A stretch of DNA of 64,000 nt from DAISJM01 sp036821485 (GCA_036821485.1 DAISJM010000011.1:1-64000); one strand, 5' to 3'; numbered from the stretch's first letter, positions 33,302 through 42,955 are shown. Program-made: numbers and translations. Notes: generated from the sequence alone by a model not told the origin.

Positions 33302-36046
33302 TCACCACCCCGAGATTCCATTGGTGAGCACCTGCCCGCTCAGGTCGCGGATGTACCATCGGCCACCCGCCGCGTGGTAGACCGCCAGGTCATTCACGCC
33401 GTCGCCGTTGTAGTCCCCCGCCACCGGCTGGCAGCCGCTGAAACCCCAGTTCACACCTGATGCAATGACCGTACCGTCCAGCGCACGGATGTACCAGTTG
33501 CCCTTCGCCGTGTCGTACACCGCCAGGTCCGATCTGCCGTCGCCGTCGTAGTCGCCCGGCACCGCGACCGTCCCCGGAAATCCCCAGTTCACGCCGAACG
33601 CCAGTTGCTCACCCGTCAGCTTGCGGATGTACCAGTTGCCCGATGCCGCCGAGTAGACAGCCAAATCCGACACACCATCCGCATCATAGTCACCCGGCAC
33701 CGGCACCGCTCCGCTGAAACCCCAGTTGGTCGCCCACGCAATCTGCGCTCCCGCCGGCGTCGACTTAATGTACCAACGACCGCTCGTCAGATCGTACACC
33801 GCAAGATCGTCCGCCGCCCCCGCGTCATAATTGCCGGGAATCGGAATCGCGCCCGGATAGCCCCAGTTCGTGATCGCCGTTGCGCCACTCACGGGTTGCC
33901 GCCGGTACCACGTTCCCTGCGGCGGATGATAAACCGCCAAGTCGGTGCGCACGTCGCCATCGAAACTTTCCGAGACCGGGCTGACCCCGCCGAAGCCCCA
34001 GTTGTAGGCAAAGAGGATGACATCGCCCGCCATGTTGCGTACAAACCAGTTGCCAGTGACGGGATCGAAGATGGCGAGGTCCGACGCCAGATCACCGTCG
34101 AAATCACCCGGCACACCGATCGTACCCGGATAGCCCCAGTCTACCGACAGGTCGGCCGTACTCTGCGAGAGAATCTCGCACGTCCCATACACTGCGCCGT
34201 TCGTCAGGCCCACGAGGTTCGGCAGTACAACGTACCCGCCTCCGGCGATGACCTGCCCAAGGTTCGTTGTGCAGTCGTAGTCGGTCGATGGCGACAGGTA
34301 CTTCCCCGCCACGTGCAGGCGAACCGTGTAGAGCCGGTCCGCCTCGGGCCGCGCGAGGTAGCTGAAACGAAGGCGACTCGATGTCACAAAAGGACTCGCA
34401 TTCGAATTCACTGCCGACAGGATGCCGGCGAACACGGTCTTGCTGTTCACCGGTCGCGCGTCCGTCTGCAGCGGCACCCCGTAGGGCTGCGTGTGTATCT
34501 TGAGCCGCTTCGCGTTCGGATTCGCGTACGCTGTGAGCCACGGCACGTCGCGACCATCCGCGCCGGACTCGGTTGCCGAGGGTTCATGCCGGAGATAGAA
34601 CGTCCCGACGCTGATTCCGCTGCCGGGAGTCCAGTCGCTGTTGTCCACCTGAATCGTGTCGAACGCGATCCTCTGCACAGGCGACGCTAGATGAGCCAGC
34701 GTGCCGACGCTTGCCCGCACAAACCACGTGAAGTACGTCATGTTGAGCCGCGCGAGCGTGTCGCCCGTGGAGTGATAGTAAGGATTGAAGTCGTCGTAAT
34801 CATCCTCGATGGCGAGGATGGCTGAATACCCCTCCAGCCAAAACGAATCATGATCGCTCGCATCCTCGCCGTCGGCGGTGATGATGGGCGTCAACCGGCC
34901 CGCCATATAGCTGGCCACCACGTTGGTAAACATGGCGGCTATGGCGCGGTCTCCGGCATAGCCGGGATTGCCGGCCGTTCGCGTGTGCAGCCGCAGAGTC
35001 GGCCCGCCGCTGCCATCCCAGGCGATCATGTCGAGATTCAGCACCGCGGTAATGTTGTCGCCGCGCGTGGCCGCGAGATCGGCATATGCCAGACTGCCGT
35101 ACCCGCCCTGCTCCTCGCCGGTGCAGACGACCAGGCAGATGGTGCGTTCGTAGCTGCACTTCACCAGCGCACCGGCCGCCGCCAACAGGCCCGCAACACC
35201 GCTGGCGTTGTCATCCGCGCCGGGCGCAACAGCACCCGACGGGGCATCGTCCAGATGCGCGATGCCGATCACAATCTCATTTGATCGCGTGCCGCCGGGC
35301 AGCACGGCGATGACGTTGCAGTTGGAATATCCGCCACCGCTCCAGTGCTGGTAGCCGGCCTGCCAACCGAGGGCCTGCAAGTGCTGGAGAACATACTCCG
35401 CGGCGCGGTGCGACGGAACCTGCTGCGCGGTGTGCCGCGTTGCCACGGCGTACAAGTCGCCGCCGATCACCGCCCCGGCCCCACCGGAAAGCTGGCTGAC
35501 ATAGTTGTGCAGATTCGTCGCCTGCACGTCGTTCATCATGTTGCTGACAAGCGAACTCGACAGCCGTGCGAGCAAGGCGGTGTCGCGAACGGCAGGCGCG
35601 GGCTCACTCCATGCAAGCGGCTTGCCTGACAGGCGGCGGATTTCAAATCCTTGCGCCGCCAGTTGCTCAGCCTCCTTGCTTGTCGCGCGGATGATGAGTC
35701 GCCGGCCGTCATCGTGAACAACCTTGCCGATCGCAGCGATTGCGGCAGCATCCACCGCGCGGCGTGATCGCGCGGTGATGTAATCCTCCGGCTCGGCACC
35801 GGCATCGAGCACCAGGTACGGCCATCCCGCCTGATCAAGTTCCTCTCGACCCGCAACAACGAGGACGTAATCCTGTCCTGCGGCGTCCCGAAGGTAAGCA
35901 TGAACCGGCAGAGAGAGTTCTGTAACAGGTCGAAGAAGATCGATGCGCGCGAGCAACGGTTCCTCAGCGGCGCTGGCAAGGCCAGCACCGGCAAGGCAGA
36001 GGCACACGACAGCCCATCCGACGCACCCACGGAACGAGTTTCTCAC
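33302..36046 (-). CDS. Exported M28-family zinc peptidase with six FG-GAP-like repeats
   Basis: A 914-residue protein from GTG with a Sec signal (ends AGLASA). The M28 di-zinc peptidase core (about 180-470) shows the ligands in order: IGIAHLDD, PGADDNASG, CTGEEQG (catalytic and binding Glu), NLDMIAWD and SDHDSFW. An intermediate region leads to six C-terminal units of about 48 residues (about 610-914), consensus NWGFSGxxPVPGDYDGDGxxDLAVYxxxxGNWYIRxxxG. Asp-rich loops suggest calcium binding and a beta-propeller. The same six-unit module ends the beta-helix protein just upstream (28 bp gap), so the two form one operon and probably act on the same surface or polymer. Confidence 0.88.
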   Translation of the reverse strand: MRNSFRGCVGWAVVCLCLAGAGLASAAEEPLLARIDLLRPVTELSLPVHAYLRDAAGQDYVLVVAGREELDQAGWPYLVLDAGAEPEDYITARSRRAVDAAAIAAIGKVVHDDGRRLIIRATSKEAEQLAAQGFEIRRLSGKPLAWSEPAPAVRDTALLARLSSSLVSNMMNDVQATNLHNYVSQLSGGAGAVIGGDLYAVATRHTAQQVPSHRAAEYVLQHLQALGWQAGYQHWSGGGYSNCNVIAVLPGGTRSNEIVIGIAHLDDAPSGAVAPGADDNASGVAGLLAAAGALVKCSYERTICLVVCTGEEQGGYGSLAYADLAATRGDNITAVLNLDMIAWDGSGGPTLRLHTRTAGNPGYAGDRAIAAMFTNVVASYMAGRLTPIITADGEDASDHDSFWLEGYSAILAIEDDYDDFNPYYHSTGDTLARLNMTYFTWFVRASVGTLAHLASPVQRIAFDTIQVDNSDWTPGSGISVGTFYLRHEPSATESGADGRDVPWLTAYANPNAKRLKIHTQPYGVPLQTDARPVNSKTVFAGILSAVNSNASPFVTSSRLRFSYLARPEADRLYTVRLHVAGKYLSPSTDYDCTTNLGQVIAGGGYVVLPNLVGLTNGAVYGTCEILSQSTADLSVDWGYPGTIGVPGDFDGDLASDLAIFDPVTGNWFVRNMAGDVILFAYNWGFGGVSPVSESFDGDVRTDLAVYHPPQGTWYRRQPVSGATAITNWGYPGAIPIPGNYDAGAADDLAVYDLTSGRWYIKSTPAGAQIAWATNWGFSGAVPVPGDYDADGVSDLAVYSAASGNWYIRKLTGEQLAFGVNWGFPGTVAVPGDYDGDGRSDLAVYDTAKGNWYIRALDGTVIASGVNWGFSGCQPVAGDYNGDGVNDLAVYHAAGGRWYIRDLSGQVLTNGISGW

Positions 36047-36073
36047 AGCACATCCATCGTGAACGTCAACGTT

Positions 36074-38305
36074 CTACGGCTTCACGGCCTGTGCCGCACT
36101 CCAACCCCAGTTCGCCGGGCTGGCGAGCACAGTGCCGCTCACCGTTCTAATGTACCAGTTGCCCGTGGGTTGATGATAGACGGCGAGATCATAAAGCCCG
36201 TCGCCGTCGAAGTCGCCCGGCACCGGCGTGCATCCCGCGAAACCCCAATTTATGCCTGTAGCCACAACTTCACCCTTGGTCGTCTGGATATACCAGTTGC
36301 CGGTCGACGGATCCCAGACCGCGAGGTCCCATCTCCCATCGCCGTTGTAGTCGCCCGGCACGGGCAACGCGCCACTGAATCCCCAATTCCAGCCGGACAG
36401 CAACGTCTCCCCGGCGACTGTCCGGATGTACCAGTTGCCGGTCGTGCCGTGGAACAAGGCCATGTCCTTGAAACCGTCGCCGTCATAGTCACCGAACACC
36501 GGGATACAACCGGAGAAACCCCAGTTCACATCCCAGGCGATCGTCGATCCGGCAAGCGATCGGATATACCAATCGCCCAGCGCGGCATCGAACACCGCCA
36601 GTTCCACCTTGGCGTCACAGTTGAAGTCGCCGACCATCGGCGTGCAGCCGGGATAGCCCCAGTTGGTGCTGTGGGTGACCCACGCCTCATTCACGAAACG
36701 AATGGCCCAGTTGCCGGTCAACGTGTCGAATGCGCACATTTCAGACAGAAGATCCGTGCCAAAGTCACCCGCCCTCATGATGGTGCTGGGCGACCCGCAA
36801 TCCACACCCGAGACAAGCGTGGCCCCCGCAAGGGTCCGGACATACCAGTTCCCCGAGGCCGGATCGACGACGGCCAGATCGGTCTTGTTGTCGGCGTTGA
36901 AGTCACCGATCGCCCCACCGAACTCCGCCGCGCCCATATCCGGTCGCGTGCCGATCATCCGCGCATTCCCAAGCGCATCGGCACTCCGGGTCTGCTCTGC
37001 AACGACCAGGGCCCCGGCATCAACGCAAGGCGAGTTCGACTGCAGCCGAAAGTTGCAGCGGCCCACGCTGACGAACTTCGGGTTGCCGGAGATGTTGCCC
37101 TCGCCCGTCATGGAAGGCGCAGTGCAGGTGTTTGTGAACCCCCAACCGGCACCGGATGTGATGCGATTGCTGGCGATGACCCCGGCCGTGTCGCGATTGT
37201 GGTAGACAATGGAATTCTGGATCAGCCCACCGCGGTTACAGTAGACACCACCACAGTTCGCCCCATTGTTCCTGGCAATCGTGCATCCGCGAACAATGCC
37301 GCCGTTGGTGCAGTAGACGCCGCCAGCAGGGCCCAGTGCCGAGTTGCTGTAGACAAGACAGTTCTTCAGCAAGCCACCACCAATCAGGGAAACCCCACCG
37401 CCGGATGCGCTCGCCACGTTGGTGACAATGATGCAGTTGGATACGGAACCGCCGGTCTGGATGTAGACCCCACCGCCGTCCTCCGCGCGATTGCCATATA
37501 CGACCGATCGGGCCACGCTTCCCGCCATCGCAATAGCCACCCCACCCCCGATATCCGCCGTATTGACACCCACCACACAGTCCTGCATCGCTCCACCACC
37601 CAACATGGCAACGCCACCTCCGCCTGCCGCTGCGCCGTTCCGCTCGATCACAGACCGCTCCAGCCGGGCGCCCACCGACAACTCCACCCCTCCTCCGTCG
37701 AACGAGCACTGATTGGTGGCAATCACGCAGTCCCGGGCAATTCCGCCGTTGTTCAGGTAAAGCCCACCTCCATACGCAATGGCCGTGTTGCGGGAAAAAG
37801 TACAGTTCATGACAAGACCGGGCCCCACATAGGCGCCACCGCCGAGTTGGGCATCATTTCCCGAGAAACGGCAGTTCTGCAAGGTGCCGCCTGAGACAAA
37901 CGCCCCACCACCCACGCTGCCGACCACACTGCCCCGCAATATGGTAAACCCATCCAGCGTGGCGTTGGGATGATCCATGTACACACCCCGGGTCGTCGTC
38001 GCCACATCGATACGGGATTTTGTCCGCCCATTGACACTGCGGACGGTCATCCAGTTGGTGATGACGATCTGGGCCGACACCGAGTAGACACCGTCCGTCA
38101 CCAGCACCGTGTCCGTGTTCACTTTCCACTGGTCCACCGCCGCCTGAATCGTGCGAGACGCCGTCGCCCAGTTGGTATACGGCGCAATATTCAGACCATT
38201 GGTCGAAACGTAGTAGGTCCGCGCGAGACCGCCTTCAACCGGGACCGTGAGACAGGCAAGACCAAACACCAAGGAAACGACAAGGACAGACAAGGCAGCA
38301 CGCAT
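36074..38305 (-). CDS. Exported parallel beta-helix protein with six FG-GAP-like repeats
   Basis: A 743-residue protein with a Sec signal. Residues about 30-420 are a right-handed parallel beta-helix: YYVSTNGLNIAPYTNWATA (DUF1565-like start) and many rungs of the form GGGVxxxxGGxxxNCxVxxN, as in pectate-lyase-like and polymorphic outer-membrane proteins. Residues about 440-743 carry six units GDYDGDGxxDLAVxxxxTGNWYIRxxxG matching those of the M28 gene. GGGGGAGGTG precedes the ATG. No catalytic motif is recognised; a polysaccharide lyase or an adhesin are both possible. It is the first gene of the pair; 38306-38412 upstream shows only AACGTT and no clear promoter. Confidence 0.85.
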   Translation of the reverse strand: MRAALSVLVVSLVFGLACLTVPVEGGLARTYYVSTNGLNIAPYTNWATASRTIQAAVDQWKVNTDTVLVTDGVYSVSAQIVITNWMTVRSVNGRTKSRIDVATTTRGVYMDHPNATLDGFTILRGSVVGSVGGGAFVSGGTLQNCRFSGNDAQLGGGAYVGPGLVMNCTFSRNTAIAYGGGLYLNNGGIARDCVIATNQCSFDGGGVELSVGARLERSVIERNGAAAGGGGVAMLGGGAMQDCVVGVNTADIGGGVAIAMAGSVARSVVYGNRAEDGGGVYIQTGGSVSNCIIVTNVASASGGGVSLIGGGLLKNCLVYSNSALGPAGGVYCTNGGIVRGCTIARNNGANCGGVYCNRGGLIQNSIVYHNRDTAGVIASNRITSGAGWGFTNTCTAPSMTGEGNISGNPKFVSVGRCNFRLQSNSPCVDAGALVVAEQTRSADALGNARMIGTRPDMGAAEFGGAIGDFNADNKTDLAVVDPASGNWYVRTLAGATLVSGVDCGSPSTIMRAGDFGTDLLSEMCAFDTLTGNWAIRFVNEAWVTHSTNWGYPGCTPMVGDFNCDAKVELAVFDAALGDWYIRSLAGSTIAWDVNWGFSGCIPVFGDYDGDGFKDMALFHGTTGNWYIRTVAGETLLSGWNWGFSGALPVPGDYNGDGRWDLAVWDPSTGNWYIQTTKGEVVATGINWGFAGCTPVPGDFDGDGLYDLAVYHQPTGNWYIRTVSGTVLASPANWGWSAAQAVKP

Positions 38306-38412
38306 TCACCACCTCCCCCTTTGGCGAACGTTGACACCACCCGACAGGCAGGACGGGCTCTCAAACAGAAGCCCCCCGCCGGTCCGAATTGTACACGGCA
38401 AGTCCGGAAGTA

Positions 38413-38757
38413 TCAACGCTGCAGACCCACTCCGGCCGCACCGCCCGCCAGCGCTCCCGCGAAATCCCACGCGAGGTCCTTCCAACTCCAATACGTCTTC
38501 TTGATCTCGCGATCGTACACTTCCTTGCCAACGCCCAGCGGCATCGTGAACGCCACGGCGTAGACCATCGCCTCCGCATCGCTTTGACCGTTGTTGAGCG
38601 CCACGGTCGCGATGCCCGCCGACATACCTGCACTGATGCCGAAGTGATACGCCTTGTCGCGAGCGAACCAACGATCATCCGGATGATTCGCCGTCGCACA
38701 CCCAAAAAGAAAAACCGCAAGAATCGGCAGCGCAAAAGTTCTCTTGGCATTTCCCAT
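38413..38757 (-). CDS. YfiM-like (DUF2279) lipoprotein
   Basis: A 114-residue lipoprotein: MGNAKRTFALPILAVFLFGC gives the lipobox LFGC. The body RDKAYHFGISAGMSAGIATV and MPLGVGKEVYDREIKKTYWS, followed by DLAWDFAGALAGGAAG, matches the YfiM/DUF2279 type of small outer-membrane-associated proteins of unknown role. The frame continues upstream antisense to the next gene, but the lipoprotein signal sets this start; no strong Shine-Dalgarno is visible. It is divergent from the SGNH-like gene. Confidence 0.75.
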   Translation of the reverse strand: MGNAKRTFALPILAVFLFGCATANHPDDRWFARDKAYHFGISAGMSAGIATVALNNGQSDAEAMVYAVAFTMPLGVGKEVYDREIKKTYWSWKDLAWDFAGALAGGAAGVGLQR

Positions 38758-38791
38758 GCTCACATGGTTCATTATCTGCACAAGGATGCTC

Positions 38792-39946
38792 ATGACCAAA
38801 TTAAAACAGACGCTGATATTCCTTTTCATCGCCGCCGCTTCTTCCGCCTTTGCCCAAGGCCTCATCATCGGCCACAACGAGGCCGCCGCAGTGACCAACG
38901 TGCCGCAGTCAGTCATGGACCAGGTTGGACAGTTGAGGCTCTTCTTCACGCACGCGTCCGTGGGAGGGAATATCACAACCGGGATGAACCAGTTGCACAC
39001 CAATAATCCTGCGCGCTATCAGCTTCAGGTCTACAATTACGATGGAAACAACGACGACGATTCCTATCACGGAGGCGTTGGCACGGCCGGCTCCGAAGGC
39101 AGCGCCGATTACCGGGCCGAAGCTTCCTTCTCAACGGCGAACGGTATCCTTTATGAATGTCAACGAAGCAACCCCAGTTGGCAGAACAAGCTCGTCTGTT
39201 TCAGCAACTCGCTCGCCACATCCGGATGGGGCTCCCCCACACGCATCAACGTGGCGATGGACAAGTTCTGCTGGATCGACCAGAACGCCGACGCGACAAC
39301 GTATGTGTCGTCAATTCAACGCCTCGAAGCCATGCATCCCAACACGCTCATCGTCTACGCCACGATGCCGCTCACGCGGGCCGGGGCCTCGGACTACGAG
39401 AACGATCTGCGCAACACATTCAACCGCTATGTCCGGGGCTGGGCCTGGACCAACAACCGCGCCCTGTTCGACATCGCGGACATCGAAGCCCACGATACCA
39501 ACGGCGTCGAGCAGACATTCGTATACAGCGGCCGCACGAACCAGCAGGCGTGGAACAGCTACACCGTGGACGACGGACACCTGAACTATCTCGGCCGACA
39601 GCAAATCGCAAAAGGCTGGTACGCCCTGCTCGCCGGCTTGTTCTCAATCGATCGCGACGGCGATGGCATGAGTGACGGGCAGGAGCTCATTGCGGGCATG
39701 TGCCCCACCAGTTCCTCTTCCGCTTTTCGCTGCGAAGCGTCACCCATGGCCTCCAGCAATGCCGTGGTTCTGTCGTGGCCCTCCACGTCGAACCGTATCT
39801 ACACGCTGCAGAGGATGACCAACCTTCTTTCATCCGGCGGGACGTCCAATCTTGTTACGGATGCGCCGGCCACACCGCCTCTCAACACGCACACCGACAC
39901 CACCACGGAGTCCACCGGCTTCTATCGCCTGTCTGTGCGCCAGTGA
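38792..39946 (+). CDS. Exported SGNH/GDSL-like hydrolase with calcium-loop C-terminus
   Basis: A 384-residue protein: AAGGA five nt before the ATG and a Sec signal ending AFAQ. The motif RLFFTHASVGGNITTG (about residues 52-67) resembles the serine block of SGNH-like proteins, and DDGHLNYLGRQQIAKGW (about 265-281) holds the DxxH pair expected near the C-terminus of such hydrolases. DRDGDGMSDGQELIAG is a thrombospondin-3-type calcium loop, and the final 75 residues (VVLSWPSTSNRIYTLQR) look like a small beta domain frequent at C-termini of exported PVC proteins. Substrate unknown; an esterase on acetylated glycans is plausible. Confidence 0.65.
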   Translation: MTKLKQTLIFLFIAAASSAFAQGLIIGHNEAAAVTNVPQSVMDQVGQLRLFFTHASVGGNITTGMNQLHTNNPARYQLQVYNYDGNNDDDSYHGGVGTAGSEGSADYRAEASFSTANGILYECQRSNPSWQNKLVCFSNSLATSGWGSPTRINVAMDKFCWIDQNADATTYVSSIQRLEAMHPNTLIVYATMPLTRAGASDYENDLRNTFNRYVRGWAWTNNRALFDIADIEAHDTNGVEQTFVYSGRTNQQAWNSYTVDDGHLNYLGRQQIAKGWYALLAGLFSIDRDGDGMSDGQELIAGMCPTSSSSAFRCEASPMASSNAVVLSWPSTSNRIYTLQRMTNLLSSGGTSNLVTDAPATPPLNTHTDTTTESTGFYRLSVRQ

Positions 39947-40031
39947 ACCATTCGGGCCACGCCAACGTTTGACCTTGCGGGCCCCACGCGCCCGCTGCAC
40001 AATAACCGGAACCAATTGCAAGGAGGACATC

Positions 40032-40526
40032 ATGGGTACCCGAGGTCGTGAAATCGTGGATATGGATGTGGATGAGCTGCTGAAGCTCCTCAACAAGGCG
40101 TATGCCGATGAATGGCTCGCCTACTACCAGTATTGGCTCGGCGCCAAGCTCGCCAAGGGCCCCATGAAGGAAGGCGTCATGGCCGAACTCGTCCAGCACG
40201 CGGCGGATGAACTCCGTCACGCGGACATGCTGACACTCCGCATCGTCCAGCTTGGCGGCACGCCAATCACCACCCCCAAGGACTGGTTCAAGTGGACCAA
40301 CTGCGGCTACGACCCGCCGGACGATCCTTTTGTGAAGACCCTGCTCGAACAGAACATCAAGGGCGAGCAGTGCGCCATCACCACCTACAAGAGCCTGCTG
40401 AAAGTCACCGAAGGCAAGGATCCCGTGACCTACAACATCGTCGTGCAGATTCTGCAGGACGAGGTGGAGCACGAGGAAGACCTGCAGGCCTTGCTGGAAG
40501 ACATCCAGCTCATGCTGAAACGCTGA
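40032..40526 (+). CDS. Dps-like ferritin (DPSL / thioferritin type)
   Basis: A 164-residue four-helix ferritin. Likely iron ligands: E27 (ADEWLAYY), E60 and H63 (ADELRH), E112, E144 and H147 (DEVEHEED). Two cysteines, C91 and C114, sit at the spacing of the paired active-site cysteines of DPSL/thioferritin proteins (23 residues apart here). Such proteins oxidise and store iron using peroxide and protect anaerobes against oxidative stress. AGGAGGA lies 5 nt before the ATG. It stands alone between the hydrolase and a convergent aldo/keto reductase. Confidence 0.85.
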   Translation: MGTRGREIVDMDVDELLKLLNKAYADEWLAYYQYWLGAKLAKGPMKEGVMAELVQHAADELRHADMLTLRIVQLGGTPITTPKDWFKWTNCGYDPPDDPFVKTLLEQNIKGEQCAITTYKSLLKVTEGKDPVTYNIVVQILQDEVEHEEDLQALLEDIQLMLKR

Positions 40527-40569
40527 CGGGGTCGTGGAGGGCGGAGCTCTGCGACGCCGACGAATCCCA

Positions 40570-41550
40570 TCAACCCGCTAACACCGAGCGGATGAACTCG
40601 ACGTCTTCCGCCGTGAGCGCGCGTCCCGCGCCCGCCACATTGCACCGCGCCTGCCGCTCGTTGCGGAAGCCGGGGATCGCGCAGCAAACGCGAGGACTCG
40701 CCAACACGTAATTCAACGCCATCGAGGCCAGTTCCTCGGTCGATGAACCAAAACGAGCTTTCAACTTGCCCAGTTTCGGGGCCAGCGCCGCCAACGCCTT
40801 GGCATTGAACTTCTCGCTGCGGCTCCGATGATCCCCCGGCTCGAACTGAGGCGGCTTCTTCGGATCGAACTTATCGAGAAGCAGTCCCTGCGCCAGCGGA
40901 CTGAACGCCACAAACGACAAGCCGTGTTTCTCCATCAGCCGGTCCACCCGCGAACCCGGGCGAATGAAATGATCATCCATCGCGTGCGCCCAACTCTGGA
41001 GCACCGCCGGCTTGATCACCGGAACCAGCCGCTCAAAATCATCCTCGGAGTAGGCCGACAGACCCACCAACCGAATCTTCCCTTCCTTCACCAAGGCATT
41101 CATCGCCTGCACGGCGCCTGCCAGGTAGCGGTCCTTCTCGCCAAAGCTGCCGTGATGGAAGTAGTAGATGTCGATGTAGTCGCGGCCAAGATTGACCAGC
41201 GATTGCTCGCACTGATGACGAATGTGCGCCGGCTCATACGCGTGTTCCGCCGTACCGGAGAAATGTCCAACCTTCGTGGCAATGACCACCTTCTCCGATT
41301 TCACGCCCAACCGGGCCAGCACTCGCGCGAGCATCCGCTCCGCCCGGCCGTTCCCATAGACATCGGCGTTGTCAAAATGATTCACCCCGGCATCAAGCCC
41401 GGCCTTCACGCCGGCCATCACCTCGTCTTCGTTGACGTCGGCCCAGCCAATCGGCGCGCCATTCGACCAGTTCTGGCCACCCATCGTCCAGCAGCCGAAA
41501 CTGATTTCCGAAACCTTTACGTCTGATCGTCCTACGGTGCGGTAGTTCAT
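40570..41550 (-). CDS. Aldo/keto reductase
   Basis: A 326-residue NADPH-dependent (beta/alpha)8 oxidoreductase: SEISFGCWTMGG, the catalytic Asp in NHFDNADVYGNGRAERML with its Tyr, Lys in VVIATKVGHF, His in IDIYYFHH, and the cofactor region AIPGFRNERQAR near the C-terminus. GGAGGA precedes the ATG at 41550 by about 10 nt; upstream in-frame sequence is antisense to the flavoprotein gene. Substrate cannot be inferred. It is divergent from that gene. Confidence 0.92.
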   Translation of the reverse strand: MNYRTVGRSDVKVSEISFGCWTMGGQNWSNGAPIGWADVNEDEVMAGVKAGLDAGVNHFDNADVYGNGRAERMLARVLARLGVKSEKVVIATKVGHFSGTAEHAYEPAHIRHQCEQSLVNLGRDYIDIYYFHHGSFGEKDRYLAGAVQAMNALVKEGKIRLVGLSAYSEDDFERLVPVIKPAVLQSWAHAMDDHFIRPGSRVDRLMEKHGLSFVAFSPLAQGLLLDKFDPKKPPQFEPGDHRSRSEKFNAKALAALAPKLGKLKARFGSSTEELASMALNYVLASPRVCCAIPGFRNERQARCNVAGAGRALTAEDVEFIRSVLAG

Positions 41551-41603
41551 GCAGTCAATGTCCTCCACGCGGGCGGACCTGTCAACGCCCCGCCAATTGA
41601 AGT

Positions 41604-41631
41604 TTGTCGGCCGGGCCCGCTCTGCTATCCT
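41604..41631 (+). promoter_or_regulatory. Candidate promoter of the flavoprotein gene
   Basis: TTGTCG (41604-41609), 16-bp spacer, TGC-extended TATCCT (41626-41631). Predicted transcription start is only about 6 nt before the ATG at 41644, so the mRNA may be nearly leaderless. Confidence 0.45.
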
Positions 41632-41643
41632 CTGAAACCGACC

Positions 41644-42888
41644 ATGATCCCGGACTCCTTTGATGTACTCGTCGTGGGCGCCGGCCCGGCCGGCCTGATG
41701 GCCGCCATTGCGGCGGCCCGCGCGGGCCGCCGCGTCGGTCTCTGCGAACAAATGCCTCGCGCGGGCATGAAACTGCTGTCCACCGGCGGCGGACGCTGCA
41801 ACCTCACCAACACCGCGGAGCCGGAATCCTTCATGGCCGCGTTCGGTCGCCACGGCCGCTTCATGGAGCCGGCGCTGGCCCGACTCGGTTCGCAGGGCCT
41901 CCGCGACTTCATGGCCGCCCTCGGCGTTCCCACGATTGCCCCCGATGGCTTCCACGTGTATCCCGCCTCGGAATCAGCCGCCGATGTGCAGCACGCTCTG
42001 CTGCAAGAATCAAAACGTTGCGGCGTGGTGCTGCTGCTGGACACCAAGGTCGATGCCTTGCGCACCGAGAACCACACGATCAGCGGTCTTGAGACGAACC
42101 GCGGATTCATCGGAGCACATCGCGTCGTCCTTGCGTGCGGCGGCCGGAGTTACCCCAAACTCGGAGCCACCGGCTCCGGCTACGCGCTGGCCACCCAAGC
42201 CGGCCACACCATCATGGACCCCCTGCCGGTACTCGTGCCGCTGGATACGCGCGAGGAATGGCCGGGCCAGTGCGCAGGCATCAGCCTGGAGAACGTCGAG
42301 GCGTGGATCGACGCGCCGCGATTCCGCCAGGCAAAACTCGACGGCGGGCTGGTCTTCACCCACCACGGCGTCTCCGGACCACCCATTCTCAATCTCTCCC
42401 GGGATGTCGTCCCCCTGCTCCATCGAAATGGGCACGTCCCCATCCGCATCAGTCTGCTCCCCGGCCGGACGCCGACAGCATGGCTGGAACTCTTTGCCGG
42501 GTGGCAGCACGACCAGGGCCGACGCACGGTCGCCAGACTGCTCGGCGAACTGCTGCCTGCAAGGCTGGCCGAGGCGCTTACGGCAACCGCCGGCGCCGAC
42601 CCCGCCGTATGCGCGGCTGAATTCGCGCGCCCCGCACGCGAGAAACTTGCGGAGCTGCTGAGTGGATGCCCGCTGACGATCACGGGCGCCGGCGATTTTG
42701 ATGAAGCGATGGTGACGCGCGGCGGCGTAAGCCTGCGGGAAGTGGACCCCCACACGCTGCAGAGCGTCATCACCAGGGGCCTGTTCTTTGCCGGTGAAAT
42801 TCTGGACCTCGACGGCCCCTGCGGCGGCTATAATCTCCAGTGGGCCTTCTCCAGCGGCTGGCTGGCAGGAAATTCTCCATCTCCTTAA
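41644..42888 (+). CDS. HI0933/BaiN-family flavoprotein oxidoreductase
   Basis: A 414-residue FAD protein. Dinucleotide fold FDVLVVGAGPAGLMAAIAAA (residues 6-25), the family block MPRAGMKLLSTGGGRCNLTN (about 42-61), VLACGGRSYPKLGATGSGY (about 162-180), THHGVSGPPILNLSR and the C-terminal FAGEILDLDGPCGGYNLQWA FAD loop. Relatives are YhiN of E. coli and BaiN, linked to reduction of steroid double bonds; the physiological reaction is mostly unknown. It has no Shine-Dalgarno, matching the short predicted leader. Confidence 0.92.
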   Translation: MIPDSFDVLVVGAGPAGLMAAIAAARAGRRVGLCEQMPRAGMKLLSTGGGRCNLTNTAEPESFMAAFGRHGRFMEPALARLGSQGLRDFMAALGVPTIAPDGFHVYPASESAADVQHALLQESKRCGVVLLLDTKVDALRTENHTISGLETNRGFIGAHRVVLACGGRSYPKLGATGSGYALATQAGHTIMDPLPVLVPLDTREEWPGQCAGISLENVEAWIDAPRFRQAKLDGGLVFTHHGVSGPPILNLSRDVVPLLHRNGHVPIRISLLPGRTPTAWLELFAGWQHDQGRRTVARLLGELLPARLAEALTATAGADPAVCAAEFARPAREKLAELLSGCPLTITGAGDFDEAMVTRGGVSLREVDPHTLQSVITRGLFFAGEILDLDGPCGGYNLQWAFSSGWLAGNSPSP

Positions 42889-42922
42889 TAAAAACGGACA
42901 TCCAGGGTAAGATAGCGCATGT

Positions 42923-42940
42923 GCCCACGTTGCTGTGGGC
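42923..42940. promoter_or_regulatory. Hairpin in the EF-hand gene leader
   Basis: GCCCAC-GTTGCT-GTGGGC, 6-bp arms, ending 2 bp before the Shine-Dalgarno GGGAGG. It may stabilise the mRNA or modulate ribosome access. Confidence 0.4.
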
Positions 42941-42955
42941 AAGGGAGGATGAGGC

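Noticed and set aside
35900..37894. 664-codon plus-strand frame
   Set aside because: Shadow of the beta-helix protein; its apparent repeats mirror the sense-strand repeats.
33302..38305. Repeat-rich DNA as a non-coding satellite
   Set aside because: The periodicity is explained by in-frame protein repeats in two intact genes.
38306..38412. LacI-type operator before the beta-helix gene
   Set aside because: Only the 6-bp AACGTT core is symmetric; too short to support.
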